64,000 nucleotides of DNA, from the NCBI RefSeq assembly GCF_040807025.1, contig NC_090981.1, positions 43,639,317 to 43,703,316 of the forward strand. Direction: 5' to 3'. The stretch comes from Struthio camelus (lineage: Eukaryota > Chordata > Aves > Struthioniformes > Struthionidae). Position numbers and translations under genes: made by a program. A model generated the notes under the pieces. It did no database searches, was not told the DNA's origin, and saw nothing but the letters and a program-made list of their open reading frames with translations. Of the stretch, positions 37,213 to 48,426 are shown piece by piece (position 1 is the first letter of the stretch; every line of letters begins with the position of its first letter).

Positions 37213-38918
37213 TCTCTTTATGTTGATAACCGCTCTTCCCTGCTGGGCAGATCTCTCTTACACAAATACACCTCTAATAGAAAAGAAGAAATGTCATCTC
37301 TTGAAAACCAGGTTTCCTGGATTATTTCTGAAGTAAGTGGTAAGATAAGAAAGCAGGGCAGTTCTGATCTGCACTGCCGAGCCGCTCATGTGTCACTTTG
37401 GGGCTGGCAAATTCTGTAAACCAGCAGTGGTTACATCAAAACATGCAACTTTTATTTGAAGGACATTCTTCCACTAGTTATATGCCATCAGCTAAACAGA
37501 TGCATCTTCAGCCATTTACGGATCTAATTCTGTCTCAAAAGCACAACCTGACATTGTTGGTGTCATGAATACGCAGAACACCTTTATACTGAAGCTGCAC
37601 AAAGAGGAAGGCGATAAGAGCTAGCAGGTCACTGCTTCAGGGGCTAGTGTCGGCCGGGTCCCTGGCCATTGCTGCTTTCCCCGGAGAGCTGTGGCAGCCG
37701 CTGCCTTGACAGACTTCCCAAATTCTCTCACAGAAAAAAACACAGACATATTTGCATATGTCCCTTCATTCATCTAGACTAAGATTACCTTAGTCCTCAA
37801 CTAAGCAACTGAAGCCAACCAGCTTAATAAGGGTTTAAACTTGTACTGTTACGTCTCGTGTGAAGCTACAGCCAACACAGCGGTATCCATACAGGTGAGG
37901 GCTGGGGAAGCTGGACTCTTGTTTTGAACAAACAAGTTAAAATTTCTAACTTTTGTTTTAACAAAACCATTTATGATTCGGAAATATCTGTTTAAGAGCA
38001 CCACGAAGAGGGAAGGAGGAGGTGGCCCTGTTCATTCCCTCCTTCCTCATAAGGTCTCTGAGGGCTGCCAGAGTTATATCACAAGACCACTTTTCTCCTT
38101 AACACGACCACAGGTAAACAGTAAAAAAATATGAAAACCTGCACATGGGAGCGGTTCTCTCCACTGCTCGCTAGTGAGAACACCAAGAACTGCTCTAGCT
38201 AACATTTTCCATTCTCAATCTACATAGCAGTCACCTCATCTCTGTAAAATACACAGTTATAAACAGAAACAGAAGATACCTATAAGCAATTCATCAGTCA
38301 GAGTAAAACTAACACTTGAATAGTAAAAGCAAACTCACTGGGCTCATCTAAACAATAAACTGGCTAAGGGAAAGTTTTATGATAAGGTTACTTGTCAAAC
38401 TCATGTCCTTGAAGAGTGCTTCCCGTGCTGCTTCACGTGAAACCTGGGAGAAGAAGGTATGCGATTCTGCAGGCTGCTCTTATCCCTAGGGCTGGTATTT
38501 GCCCTCACCACAGGCATGAAGTCTGAGACATGCAGAACTGCCTTTGGTCTATGGGAAAATTACTAAAGTAGCAAAAAGGAGATAGACTGCGTTCCTATAC
38601 AGTATTAACTTTGCTCTCTGCTGGTAACAAAGGAGAGAAGTTCTTGTTACTGAAATAAATTCAGAGGAAAAACCCCTGCACAGCAAACAAAAGAAACATT
38701 GGTCAGTTCATTTCGGCGCACAACGGGCTGCAATCTTGCTGCCAATGTCAATCTATTACAAGCCGCGTAGCTATAAATTTCAGCTGTGTTTAAATAAACA
38801 CCAGCATATAGAATCACTCTCGGGTCCATCTAATGCAGTTTGTCTGTAGGCAGCAGAGAATCTCTACATTTCTTCAACTGAATGGCACAAAAAAAAAATT
38901 TTTTTTAGTTGCACGTAC

Positions 38919-39348
38919 CTGCAATCCCTTGTAGCAGCCCACAGACATTAAAAATACTTTTCTTCATAATACTCTGCACACACATAGTAAAGACGGACAC
39001 AAACGCCACAGCGCAGAGAATCATGATTCCCACAGCTAGGAAAATAGCGGTAGCCTGCCAGAACCCACTGGCAATCTCACTGAAGTTTTCAGCGTAAGGA
39101 CCACAAAGCGTGTCTCGTCTAGAAACCTGCACGTGGGAGATCCTGGTGCAACGCCCATAGATGCCCAGCGTTGGGTGGTAGGGTTCCTGTGACCCTCCTG
39201 TTCTGTTGTCCATATCCTCAGAGCTCCAAGGCTTCGCTTTGCCAATCAGCCAATCTGCACTCATGAAAGCAATGAGCTCTGCAAAAGCCACGACAATACT
39301 CAGGAGTGTCCATAGCATCGACCGACATGTTACAATGACATGACACAT
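38919..39348 (-). CDS. LHFPL2: LHFPL2 first coding exon: spans 1, 2 and start of 3
   Basis: First coding exon of LHFPL2, a four-span membrane protein of the LHFPL family (related to the PMP22/claudin superfamily). Loss or mutation of mouse Lhfpl2 has been linked to distal reproductive tract development. The start [20 protein letters not shown] matches the family, and the ATG at 39348 has an A at -3. It encodes residues 1-143 plus one base of Gly144: span 1 (about 8-30), an extracellular loop (about 31-93) with Cys67 and Cys82, span 2 (about 95-118), and the start of span 3 ([13 protein letters not shown]). Loop residues 38-75 diverge from the mammalian protein as I recall it, while the spans are nearly identical. 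The loop contains sequons Asn48-Arg-Thr and Asn88-Phe-Ser. The exon ends G|GTACGT; reading through the donor would add three residues and stop. Confidence 0.98.
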
Positions 39349-39386
39349 ATTGATGTCCAGTGCTTGTGATCAGTGCAGTTGACAGT
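39349..39386 (-). other. LHFPL2: LHFPL2 5'UTR part of first coding exon
   Basis: On the - strand a long T/C-rich stretch ends GGATTTAAG, giving a plausible 3' splice site 38 nt before the ATG. This implies at least one upstream non-coding exon, as I recall for the mammalian gene. A weaker alternative acceptor (CACAAG) lies closer to the ATG. Confidence 0.5.
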
Positions 39387-42300
39387 CTTAAATCCAGATA
39401 CAACAGGAAAAAATTAAATTAAAAAAGAAACAAAAAAAGAAAATCACTGTTGCTGCTCTGCTTTTTCAGCTCTCTCTCAACAGCCAAGATAAAACTTCTC
39501 AGGAGAAAAAGTTAACTGCCCGAAGTTTTGCAAGCAGTACAGTCGTTTGTTCTCTCTGTTTAGTTTCTCCTTTTTTCTTTCCTGGATGCTGAGCTCTGAA
39601 GTGCGCCTTTCTTTCTTAATGTTCATACTGGCACATGACGCTCCAGGCTGGTGGGGAAGGCCCCAAGCTCTGCCCACTAGATTGACATCACACACCTACA
39701 AGAAAGAATATATCAGCAGTGAGAAAAAGGGTTCATTTGCACCCCCGCGCATCCCAGGAACAAGCCAATATCCAGATCCAAAGCCACATGCAGAAGTTCC
39801 AACAAGGGCTGCTCAAAAAGAGTCTGCTGGAAACCTCCCAGCTTCGTCTCAGGGGAGCGATTACTCTCGCACTGCCCAGCTGTACTTACAGTATCTGCTC
39901 TGTCCCATCCGACTTGCAGTTGTTTGACAAACGCTTTGCGAGAAAGGTCTCAGTAACACCAGACGGTCCCACCCACTCCTACCACCACTCCCACATCATC
40001 TTCCTCTGGTTGAAATTACTAAGTTTGCTGGCAGTTACCCAGCAAAACGTTCGTACATGTTCAAGCAGTTTTAAAGACACGCAGTTCAGTTAAACTGCTG
40101 CCCTGCCTTTGGTCCTGGGACTCTAATGAGAAGGCTGGCACAGTACCCACCTTCGGGGAGGAAACAAGACACGGCTCTTACATGTTACAGTCACCTAGGA
40201 CACAAAGCACAATGAATGAACCTCATTTCTATTCACTTCCCAGAATTACCGTAACTAGATTTCTGCTGATTGTTGCTGATCTAGCCTCTGTCTCAAGAGG
40301 AGACAAACAGGATTACAGCTGGGGACTGCCCACCCACTAGAACGCAGCAACTTTATGGTGACGCAGCCCATCATTTTAGAGCTTGGAAACAGTTTTGCAG
40401 AACTGGTGTTTCACAACATTCTTAACTTCTGTTCAGCTTTAAGTCAGGGTTTAAGAAAAGTGATCCTCCTGCAGGTATGTAACATCTCATCTTGAATTAA
40501 CGCTGACACTGACAGCCTCAGGGTGACCTACACTACTGTAAATATGAATCTGCACAAAAATGTCCTGATCACTGCCAAGCCACCAATAACTCCAGTTAGA
40601 GAGGTTGCCAGGGAGCTACAAGATTTTTCACTGCCCTAAATCTGTTCCTTCCATAACCTTCTGCAGGCTGGGACTGCAGCAGAAACATTCCCCAGGGGTT
40701 TCCCTAAGCATCTATGCTGCCTTTGAACAGTAGGCGACGACATTCCCAGAGTTATACTTATCTCAGTATACGAGGCAATCAGAGACTCTTACACATCTGA
40801 ATTTTATCCAAATATCTTGCTTAAAATAACAAATGGATCACTACATATGCCTCTGTGCTTGAACTTGAAACATGTCACTTAAAAAAAGGAGGAGAAAACA
40901 GGAAATGTACTCATGTTACCCATTCAGTGATGAGAACATAGCACTTTTAAGTTTTATTCACAAAAAAAGATACTCATATTCAACTGATTCTGAAGGCAAA
41001 AGAATCTAGAACCAAAACAGTATCTTATTACTATGGTTGCCAAATAGGAAGTGTTCAGTGGATGCAAAAACAACCCAAACAAAACCAAAAACAAAACAAA
41101 AACAAAAAAAGACATTCTCATTCTTATCTCAAAGATTCAAAGACTTCAGCTTTGTCAAAGAACAGCCTATTTAATTTTATAGGAGTTTTGAGGCCTATGG
41201 TCAAACTCTAGTCCCACCGAATGCGAAACCAAAAAAATCTCACAACTTCAACAGATTCAGAATTTCACCCAGGAGTTTTGCTCTCTCCGATACTTGTGTT
41301 AGTGAATGAAACACGAGATTCTGTCCTCATGACTCCTCGCTTCCTCACCTAGCTCGGTAGACTTATCTAGTACTGACACGTGTATGGACTTAAGCTGCCA
41401 ATTGAATTTTGTCTCCCTTACTTCTACGTTGCCTCATAGCCTGTTTTTTCTGATATATCCTCCTGCATATTTTCCTGATATTTTACATTTGGCATGGCTT
41501 AAGAGTAGATTTCTCAGCTTCCAACTTCTCTATTACCACTGGTAAACCTGAGAAAAATATCCAAGCACTTGAAAGACAACTTAGTCTCCAGTGCCTATCT
41601 CTGGCAATTAGGCAACTCATTTCATCGGTTTTATTAGGTAAATTATTAAATTTTACTAAGTTACATGCTAAAAGGGGCATAACATATTTATTTGTGCTTT
41701 TAGTTGTACTAAAGACAATCGTTTAGATTACTTTCCATTTTTCTGGAGTAGCTGGGAAGAGCACGAGGTTTTCAATCACCCTGACACGCTGATGACTCGA
41801 ATACACCCATTGTAATAACAGAGAGTTGAAGCCTTAGTCTGCCAGTAGTAGTTAGCTCTCTCAGTATTTCCACTTTAAATAACAATTGGAATGTAGGGAA
41901 AGTCCACCACAACCCCACATTCTTCTGATGTCAGCAGCACTCGTAAGAAAGAAATTAATAAAAAACTTTTTTGTTTTTTGTTTGTTTTGGTTTAAGAAAA
42001 GTTCCAAAATGGTCTAGAGTCTGTGTTTCTGTGCAAGAAAAACATGTAAATCCCTTGTCTTCATAATTATCCTCTTTCCCTGTAGGTACAAGGGAAGAAA
42101 CAGTTAAAAGCCCGCCTTAGCTGTTATAGCTGACGCTGCTCCTGCTAAACATAATAAAATACTGTTTCTAGAACGAGATACTGTTTATAGATGAGAACAA
42201 AGTTCATATTTACTTAAATAGGTGGAAACTGCAGATGAACATTGGGAGCCATAAACCACATAGCATTGATAACAAATGTTTGATGCATATCAGAAACAGA

Positions 42301-44954
42301 AGGAAAGGTCCACAAGTTGGGTTCTTTCCCATTTTAAAAACAAGTGAAAGAACATGGTAACTCTCTGAAATATGGTATCTCCAGGAAAGTCAATACATTA
42401 GCAAAAGCAGTCTGGTCAAAAATGGAGGTAATGTCAAATCTTAGGACTTTACTAGAACGCACACTTCACAAAGCAACATACCAAAATTTCCATACATAAC
42501 ACATGAAAGTTAATAAAGGTCCCCATTAACTATAGTTTCAGAGAACATACTTAGCTTTCAAATCAAACCTGCACAACTCAGAATTTTCTGAGATGACCAG
42601 TATTTTATTCCACTACGAAAGATACTTCCAGAATAAAATATAACTCTCAGAAGTGCTTCTGCATAAATTTATTCTTGTGCAAGTGATGCCCTCGAAGGGG
42701 AGCACCACCCACCTACAACTCCTGTTAGCAGCAAGCAGACAGAGGCCTGCACAGCATATCAGATCAGTGGAGCGGCAGGGGCATTGCTCATTTGTGAGAT
42801 TTGCCAGATATAGGTTGCAGATTAATTACTGGAGGTAATCTACAGTTCAGTCATGCTTATGTAGTTAACCTTTTCCTTCCAAAACACACCACTTTGGGTT
42901 CATAGATGAAGTTAACCAATTCTCACATTGCTCCTGCCAAAACCTTTACATTGTACCTGCAAGTCTTTTCAACAATAGATGATGCTACATAATGCCGTAC
43001 TTCATGAAGCTTCCCACCAGCATCCCGCTCACCCCTTTTCTCCCATTCTTTGCTTGACAAACTCGAGCTATGTTCTTGTGAGGCTCAGAATTGATTGTTT
43101 ATTCCTCCTCTCAGTTTTCTGTCCCTTGGCAAGTTTTTTCATACTAGAACTGCATGTTCTTCACAGCACGCCACTCAATATCCATTTCTGAATGACTGTC
43201 AAAATATTTGCTTTGACAGTCCAAATTCAACACATACACCAGGGCTTTAACTCCTTCTATATTAACTCATTCAAAAAAAAATTCTCACTACGAAAGCAGC
43301 CTTCTTTTCTTAGGCTCACCCCTCAGATTATTTAGGCCTCTCCCCATATTACTATTGTTACTATTGCACGCAGCTGGGCAGGGCCTGAAGGAAGCCCTCT
43401 ATGTTGAGTAATGGGGTGCACCAGCAGAAGCAGCAGCCCCCCGGGCCAAGCCAGGCCACAGTTTGGCGGTGCAAAGTCCCCCATGGTGCAGGCTGCCTGG
43501 GCACTTCCCAGCCTCCCCCCTCCTGGCCCACCCCACCACACAATCCAGCATAGCTCCATGACACAACGTAAGCCACACCAATGAAGTCATCCAAGTTACT
43601 CTTCTTTTGGAAGAGATAGAAGGTATTTTTTTTAAATAAGGTCATTTCAGCAAACCAGTTTACAGTATTGCCCCCAAGAAATAAACTGTGGCAGCAGCAA
43701 ACTCTGATGCTGCAGCAGGAGCAAGCGACAAAAGGACCCTCAACCTGTTCTCATTGCCAAAGCCAAAATACCACAGCCCGACACCTTCAGCCTCGTTCAC
43801 GCTCGTCCCTCAACTATATTTGCAATGCAGTTCTGCCTCAAGTGAACTCTATTATAGCTAAAAAATGTCAGTGAGTACATAGGATCCTCACAGCATTCAG
43901 AGAAGATAAAACTGAGTTCTTGAAAGCAAGGACTAACAATCTTTTGGTCATTTTAATCTAACAAAACAAACTATCTTAAAATATCTCTAAAACTGCCTTC
44001 CTCTTTAGACACAATTTTGACAGCCAGATAGTCTGCCTCAGTTATATTACACATTTCTAGCTAAGAATATCCAATTGTTGCCTTTTAGTGAGAAAACTCT
44101 ACTCCTCTTTTACTACATAACATTGCTACATGTTACGTAAATAAGAAAGATCTGTTTTTCTGAATTAGATGAAGAAACACACTTGCCTCCATTTTGCTTA
44201 CACTGCCGAAATTAAAAAGTTAGAAGCTGATCCAAATTATAATACTTGATATAAGGACTGATTTTAAAGTTTAGAGATGTTAAGCTACAGAGTTTTGCTT
44301 TGGCATATCACACAAAGAGGAAGGAACAGCTGCAAAGTTCAACTCTGAGTCAATCACATACCACTGCTGTTTATTTTAAGAAGGTGTCCTACAAGCAAAG
44401 TACAAGAGACCTGCAAGTACCTTGCAGAACTATATTATGGCCAGTTCTTTATATATCCCCATATGGTTTTGACTGGAGACAGAGGGTTCATACCAAACCT
44501 TGGAAATCAGCTTTCCCCCTTCCCAGCCTGGTTCTGTCAGCTCAAGAGTGAGAATAAATCATCTTCAGATAAGTGCCTTTTGGCTTGGCTTAAACAAACA
44601 GCTGAATGGAAGGCCACACAGACTGCTGAAACAGTCCCAATTTGTAAAATAAATGCAGGCACGATTAGACCTTTTCTTCTAAAGTTTGCTACAGTCCAAA
44701 ACACAGCTATGCAGAGGAGTTTCTAAACTTTGTTTACAAAACACAGGCTTGAGCATCTTATAACCCAAAATGCGCAAAACTTGCAAGCCTAGGTCCTGCT
44801 TTCCCTGAAACACTGCTCATTAGCAGTTATAAACATTGCGAGAACGCTTTGAACTGTGAGAGCAGAAGTAGCTGCTATTTATGACGATGTTTGCAAACCC
44901 ACTATTTAAAACAAACAGAAAGAGGCTCATACGCTAAGGCTTGGTTATCTCAGG

Positions 44955-45085
44955 CTGACCTCCCCCCCGCAACCCGGGTCAGTGGGAGCCCCCACTCCAC
45001 ACAGCTCCCAGCCCTCGGTGCTGCCGGACGAGTCGGTCCCCCCCGCCGGAGCGAGCGAGTCAGCCATCAGCTCGCAGAGGCAGGA
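44955..45085. promoter_or_regulatory. GC-rich patch upstream of LHFPL2 coding exon
   Basis: A run of CCCCCCCGC, CCGGACGAGTCGG and CCGCCGGAGCGAGCGAG elements, with about a dozen CpGs, sits 5.6 kb upstream (in the LHFPL2 direction) of the first coding exon. On the - strand it ends GGGGAG|GTCAGC, which could be a splice donor, so it might be a non-coding first exon with its promoter. No TATA box seen. Confidence 0.3.
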
Positions 45086-46667
45086 GGGACTACACTTCTG
45101 AGGGTGAGTGTGGGAAGAGGATTAGCGATGATTCATTTTCTGGGTGAGTGATAAATGGAAAATAGCTTTCTTATCCCAGGGACTGCAAACGAAGAGGAGG
45201 GAGTTTACTGAGAAACAGCAGCCACAAACTGAGAGGGGTGAGGAAAAAGAAAATGGGAGGAAGCAAGAAACAAAAACAGTTGCCACATGCACTTGGTAAA
45301 GGATGGATCAGTAGCGCTGCCACTTCTCCCGTTTCGTTCCCCTTGCAGCATGCTGGCTAATCCTCCAGAAGGAGCTGCCTAGAAGGAGAGGTCAAGCTCC
45401 TGCCGACCAGCTTCCACGGCAGCCTGCGAAGGACTGCGCTAACAAGCGTGATTTCTCAGAGGGTACCATCATGAACGCCAACTCGCCTTGCCAGAGGTGC
45501 ATCTCTATGTTTCTATCTCCACACACTTATACGCAACTCCGAGTGTAAGACGACGTATCTTCACCACATTTCCCTGCCACAGGAGACCAGGGCAGAGAAT
45601 CAGGACTGAATTTAGGGAAAGAGCAGTTGTCTCAAAAGCTCAGTGCAAGCCACCTCTGCTGGCCACGCAAGGGCTCTGCTGGCACTAGCTGCTCTGTGGG
45701 AAGTGGTGCATACCTACCCCTGACAGCAGCTGTGCCAAGAAGAGAGAAGGGCATGGGGGTATCTTCAGCATGCCCGGTTTGTGTGGGTTTTGTTTGTTTG
45801 TTTGTTTTTTAATTCAATGCTTTTCATAGAGTTCATCAGAAATCTTCAGTCTCCCATTATAAAACAGGAGAAAGTGCCTTAAAGCTGAAGTGGTTGCACA
45901 GCTCCAGACAAACAGCAGAGAATAAGCAAAAGATTCCCTTCCCCTCCATCCACCTTCGTATTTTCATCAAATTACTCCCTGCTAAAATAACATTCCATGT
46001 GAAGAACAGAACTTGTTAAATGGAGAAGAGAAAGCAAAGTGTCGACGAGGCTTCACTAGCAAATGAAAAAAAAGCAAGTAAAATTTTGCATATATCATAA
46101 ATATTTAACTGTTTTAAACCTGTAAAAGCACCTAATGTGTGCATTATTATGACAGCTGGTTGAGAAGATGCCATATTCTGCTCAGACAGATGCATTTCAC
46201 TAGTAATAGAAGGAATGTAGACTTACAATACATCATGTCTTAATCCTGTTGGCATGACATAAGATGTGAAATATAACTAAAATATTTTGCAAAATTGCTA
46301 AAACTCACTGAAGTACCATAATCAATTCCATATTTCCCTTCCTTCTATTTGAATTATGCCCTGTTTACTTCAGCCTTTTCTTATCAAAGAAAGAGCTCCT
46401 AGATGCGAAATCTTAAATTAATCTTTCTAGCCCTCATATTCCCAAATTCTACATATGCCAACAGATAAAGAAAAAAAGCTGACAGTGGATGTTCTCCTGA
46501 GACAGTGCAAGTAGGTTGCTTCATCCCATCTTGCAAGTGGACTTTTTATTATTGTGCTGTGAAAAATGCCATCTAATTATGGGTGGATTTGTTTCTAGAA
46601 TACATCACTGTAAAAGAAGTGAATATGAAACTTTAAAAAAAGCAGTTGAAATGTACTATTCTCTTTC

Positions 46668-46730
46668 TGACCTCATTAAAACCCGTGGCAAAACTCCCAC
46701 CGACTTTAATGGGGCCAATACATCACTGAA
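46668..46730. repeat. Possible ancient amniote repeat fragment
   Basis: The stretch GCAAAACTCCCACCGACTTT followed by AATGGGGCCAATAC resembles a very widespread amniote repeat motif of the type 'AAACTCCCATTGACTTCAATGG'. The family name cannot be given with confidence; the fragment is short and diverged. Confidence 0.35.
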
Positions 46731-48317
46731 AAATCACTAGAAGAATGAGAGTTTCCAAATTTTCAGACCAACTGCAGGGGAGGTTTAAACACAGGATTCA
46801 TTTCCCGCTTTCCTCATCCAGACAAAACTTTGCATGTTGCCCCCCCACTGAGAGATCAACTAAGTTGGATTTGCAATATCTCCAAGTCTGAACTGCAAAT
46901 TCTCAAGCAGGAGATTTGTTCCATTGCTCCTTATTTATTGACTTACAAAATTCCTTAAACCTACAGCCATTACCCTATGTTTTGAAAACTTACTTGAGAT
47001 CTGCTGTAATTCCAAAATTTATTAAAACTTACAAGGCAAAGAAAAGCTAATGTGTAGTATTTCTATTGTTGGTATCTCAAGAGAAAATTACACATCACAT
47101 AAAAAATCATCACTAAGGGAGCAATCTTGGCTACAATTACTGATAGCCTAATTCTTCAGGAATTTACCAACTGGGAGTGGAATAGTGAGCTTTCTTCCTT
47201 TCTTTCCTCACTAGGTCACTGAAGTTGCAATATTCGAGAGTCTCATCTGAAGCCCCCTTTCTCAGTTACCTACAATATTACATCTGTCAAGCAGACCCAG
47301 ATTATTCACTGTGTTGGAGTCGTTACAAGAAGCAATTAAAATTACAACTTCTAAAGGTGGGGAGAGGAGGGAGAATGGGTGGCTAGAAGGAAAATGGGAA
47401 GTCAGGAGGAAAGCACTGTTAATATTTGGTAGCAAAGAAATCCTTGCTATTTTTGTACTAAGGGTTTTTACCTTAAAAGGAAGCTAAGCTTTTGCTGTTT
47501 AAATAGTTAATAGCGTGTACATGAGCTAGAGCATTAGCCCAAAAAAGCTTGGAATCCATTCCTGTATAAAGCAATTTACTCCCATGAGTTCATTGTGACA
47601 GATCTGGAACTGCTCTTAACAATTTATGAATATTGTATTATTTATTATACAAATATATTGGTTATTGTTTAAAAGAGGCAAGTGAGAAAAACAATCAGGA
47701 AAGGAAAGAATGACTCAGTTACGCCACTTCTTAGCAAACACAAGAGAATTGCTTGCTGAAAGGACAACGCTAAGACAGGAAAGGCCTCATGAACAAAAGA
47801 CATCAAAGACACTACGGCTGTTTAGGAAGGAACAGTCTCTCAAGTGGAAGGGAAGAGAAGCTGTTTTGGACAAACAAGCTTAAGAAATATGTGTCTGCTG
47901 GAGGCGCCTGTTGTGATTAGCCTGCTTGGATCATCGTATTAGGCCCTCACACCTTTAGACGAGATAGACATCTGCAAACAGCCTTTGCTCCTTTTCTTAA
48001 GCAAACACCACATTCATTTTAAAAATTAGCAAAGGGAAACTGGTGCCATCACAGCTGAGGCTGTGTTAGCCCAGCAAACACAACAGTTAGCCTACAGCCT
48101 GGCCTAACACCCAGGCCACTCTTCTGCTACCACAAGAGCTAAGGACTACCCTTTGGGAGCAGGGTGGTCTCAAAGATGCAACAATCCTGTAATCATGTTT
48201 TCCACCAACTGTTACTCACTGCACATACCCATAAACAATCTTGTATGTCAGACTCTCCCAAGAGCCACTAGTTAACAAGTCACATCACAGGCATCCACTG
48301 CTCTCCAGGTCACACCG

Positions 48318-48426
48318 CGTAACATTCCCATGATGCAGATGGGACTGCGGTCAGAACAATGCAGCTCAGTGAACTGCCCACCTAGGAGATCAATTACGGA
48401 TGACCCTGGGAGATGGAGAACCTACC
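48318..48426 (-). mobile_element. Possible MIR-like SINE relic
   Basis: The + strand contains GATGCAGATGGGACTG, then CAGCTCAGTGAACTGCCCA, in the order and spacing of the reverse-complemented core of MIR-type tRNA-derived SINEs (cAGATGgGgAAACTGaGGC ... AGTaACTTGCCCA). Divergence is high, as expected for a repeat older than the bird-mammal split. Recognised by eye only. Confidence 0.4.

Larger units (their letters stand above)
22664..38918 (-). other. LHFPL2: LHFPL2 intron between the two coding exons
   Basis: A 16.3-kb intron with a GTACGT donor at 38918-38913 and an acceptor TAG at 22666-22664. No coding exon of another gene was recognised on either strand. Contents: C runs of 14 and 12 nt at 25246-25259 and 25305-25316, A runs at 25699-25717 and 28341-28368, GC/CpG-rich blocks at about 26940-27120, 31030-31225 and 32870-33120, a purine-rich (+ strand) block with a 211-codon - strand open frame at 33498-34133, a perfect 47-bp direct repeat at 37081/37166, and an A10T8 tract at 38889-38906. 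The remainder is unremarkable non-coding DNA. Confidence 0.9.
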
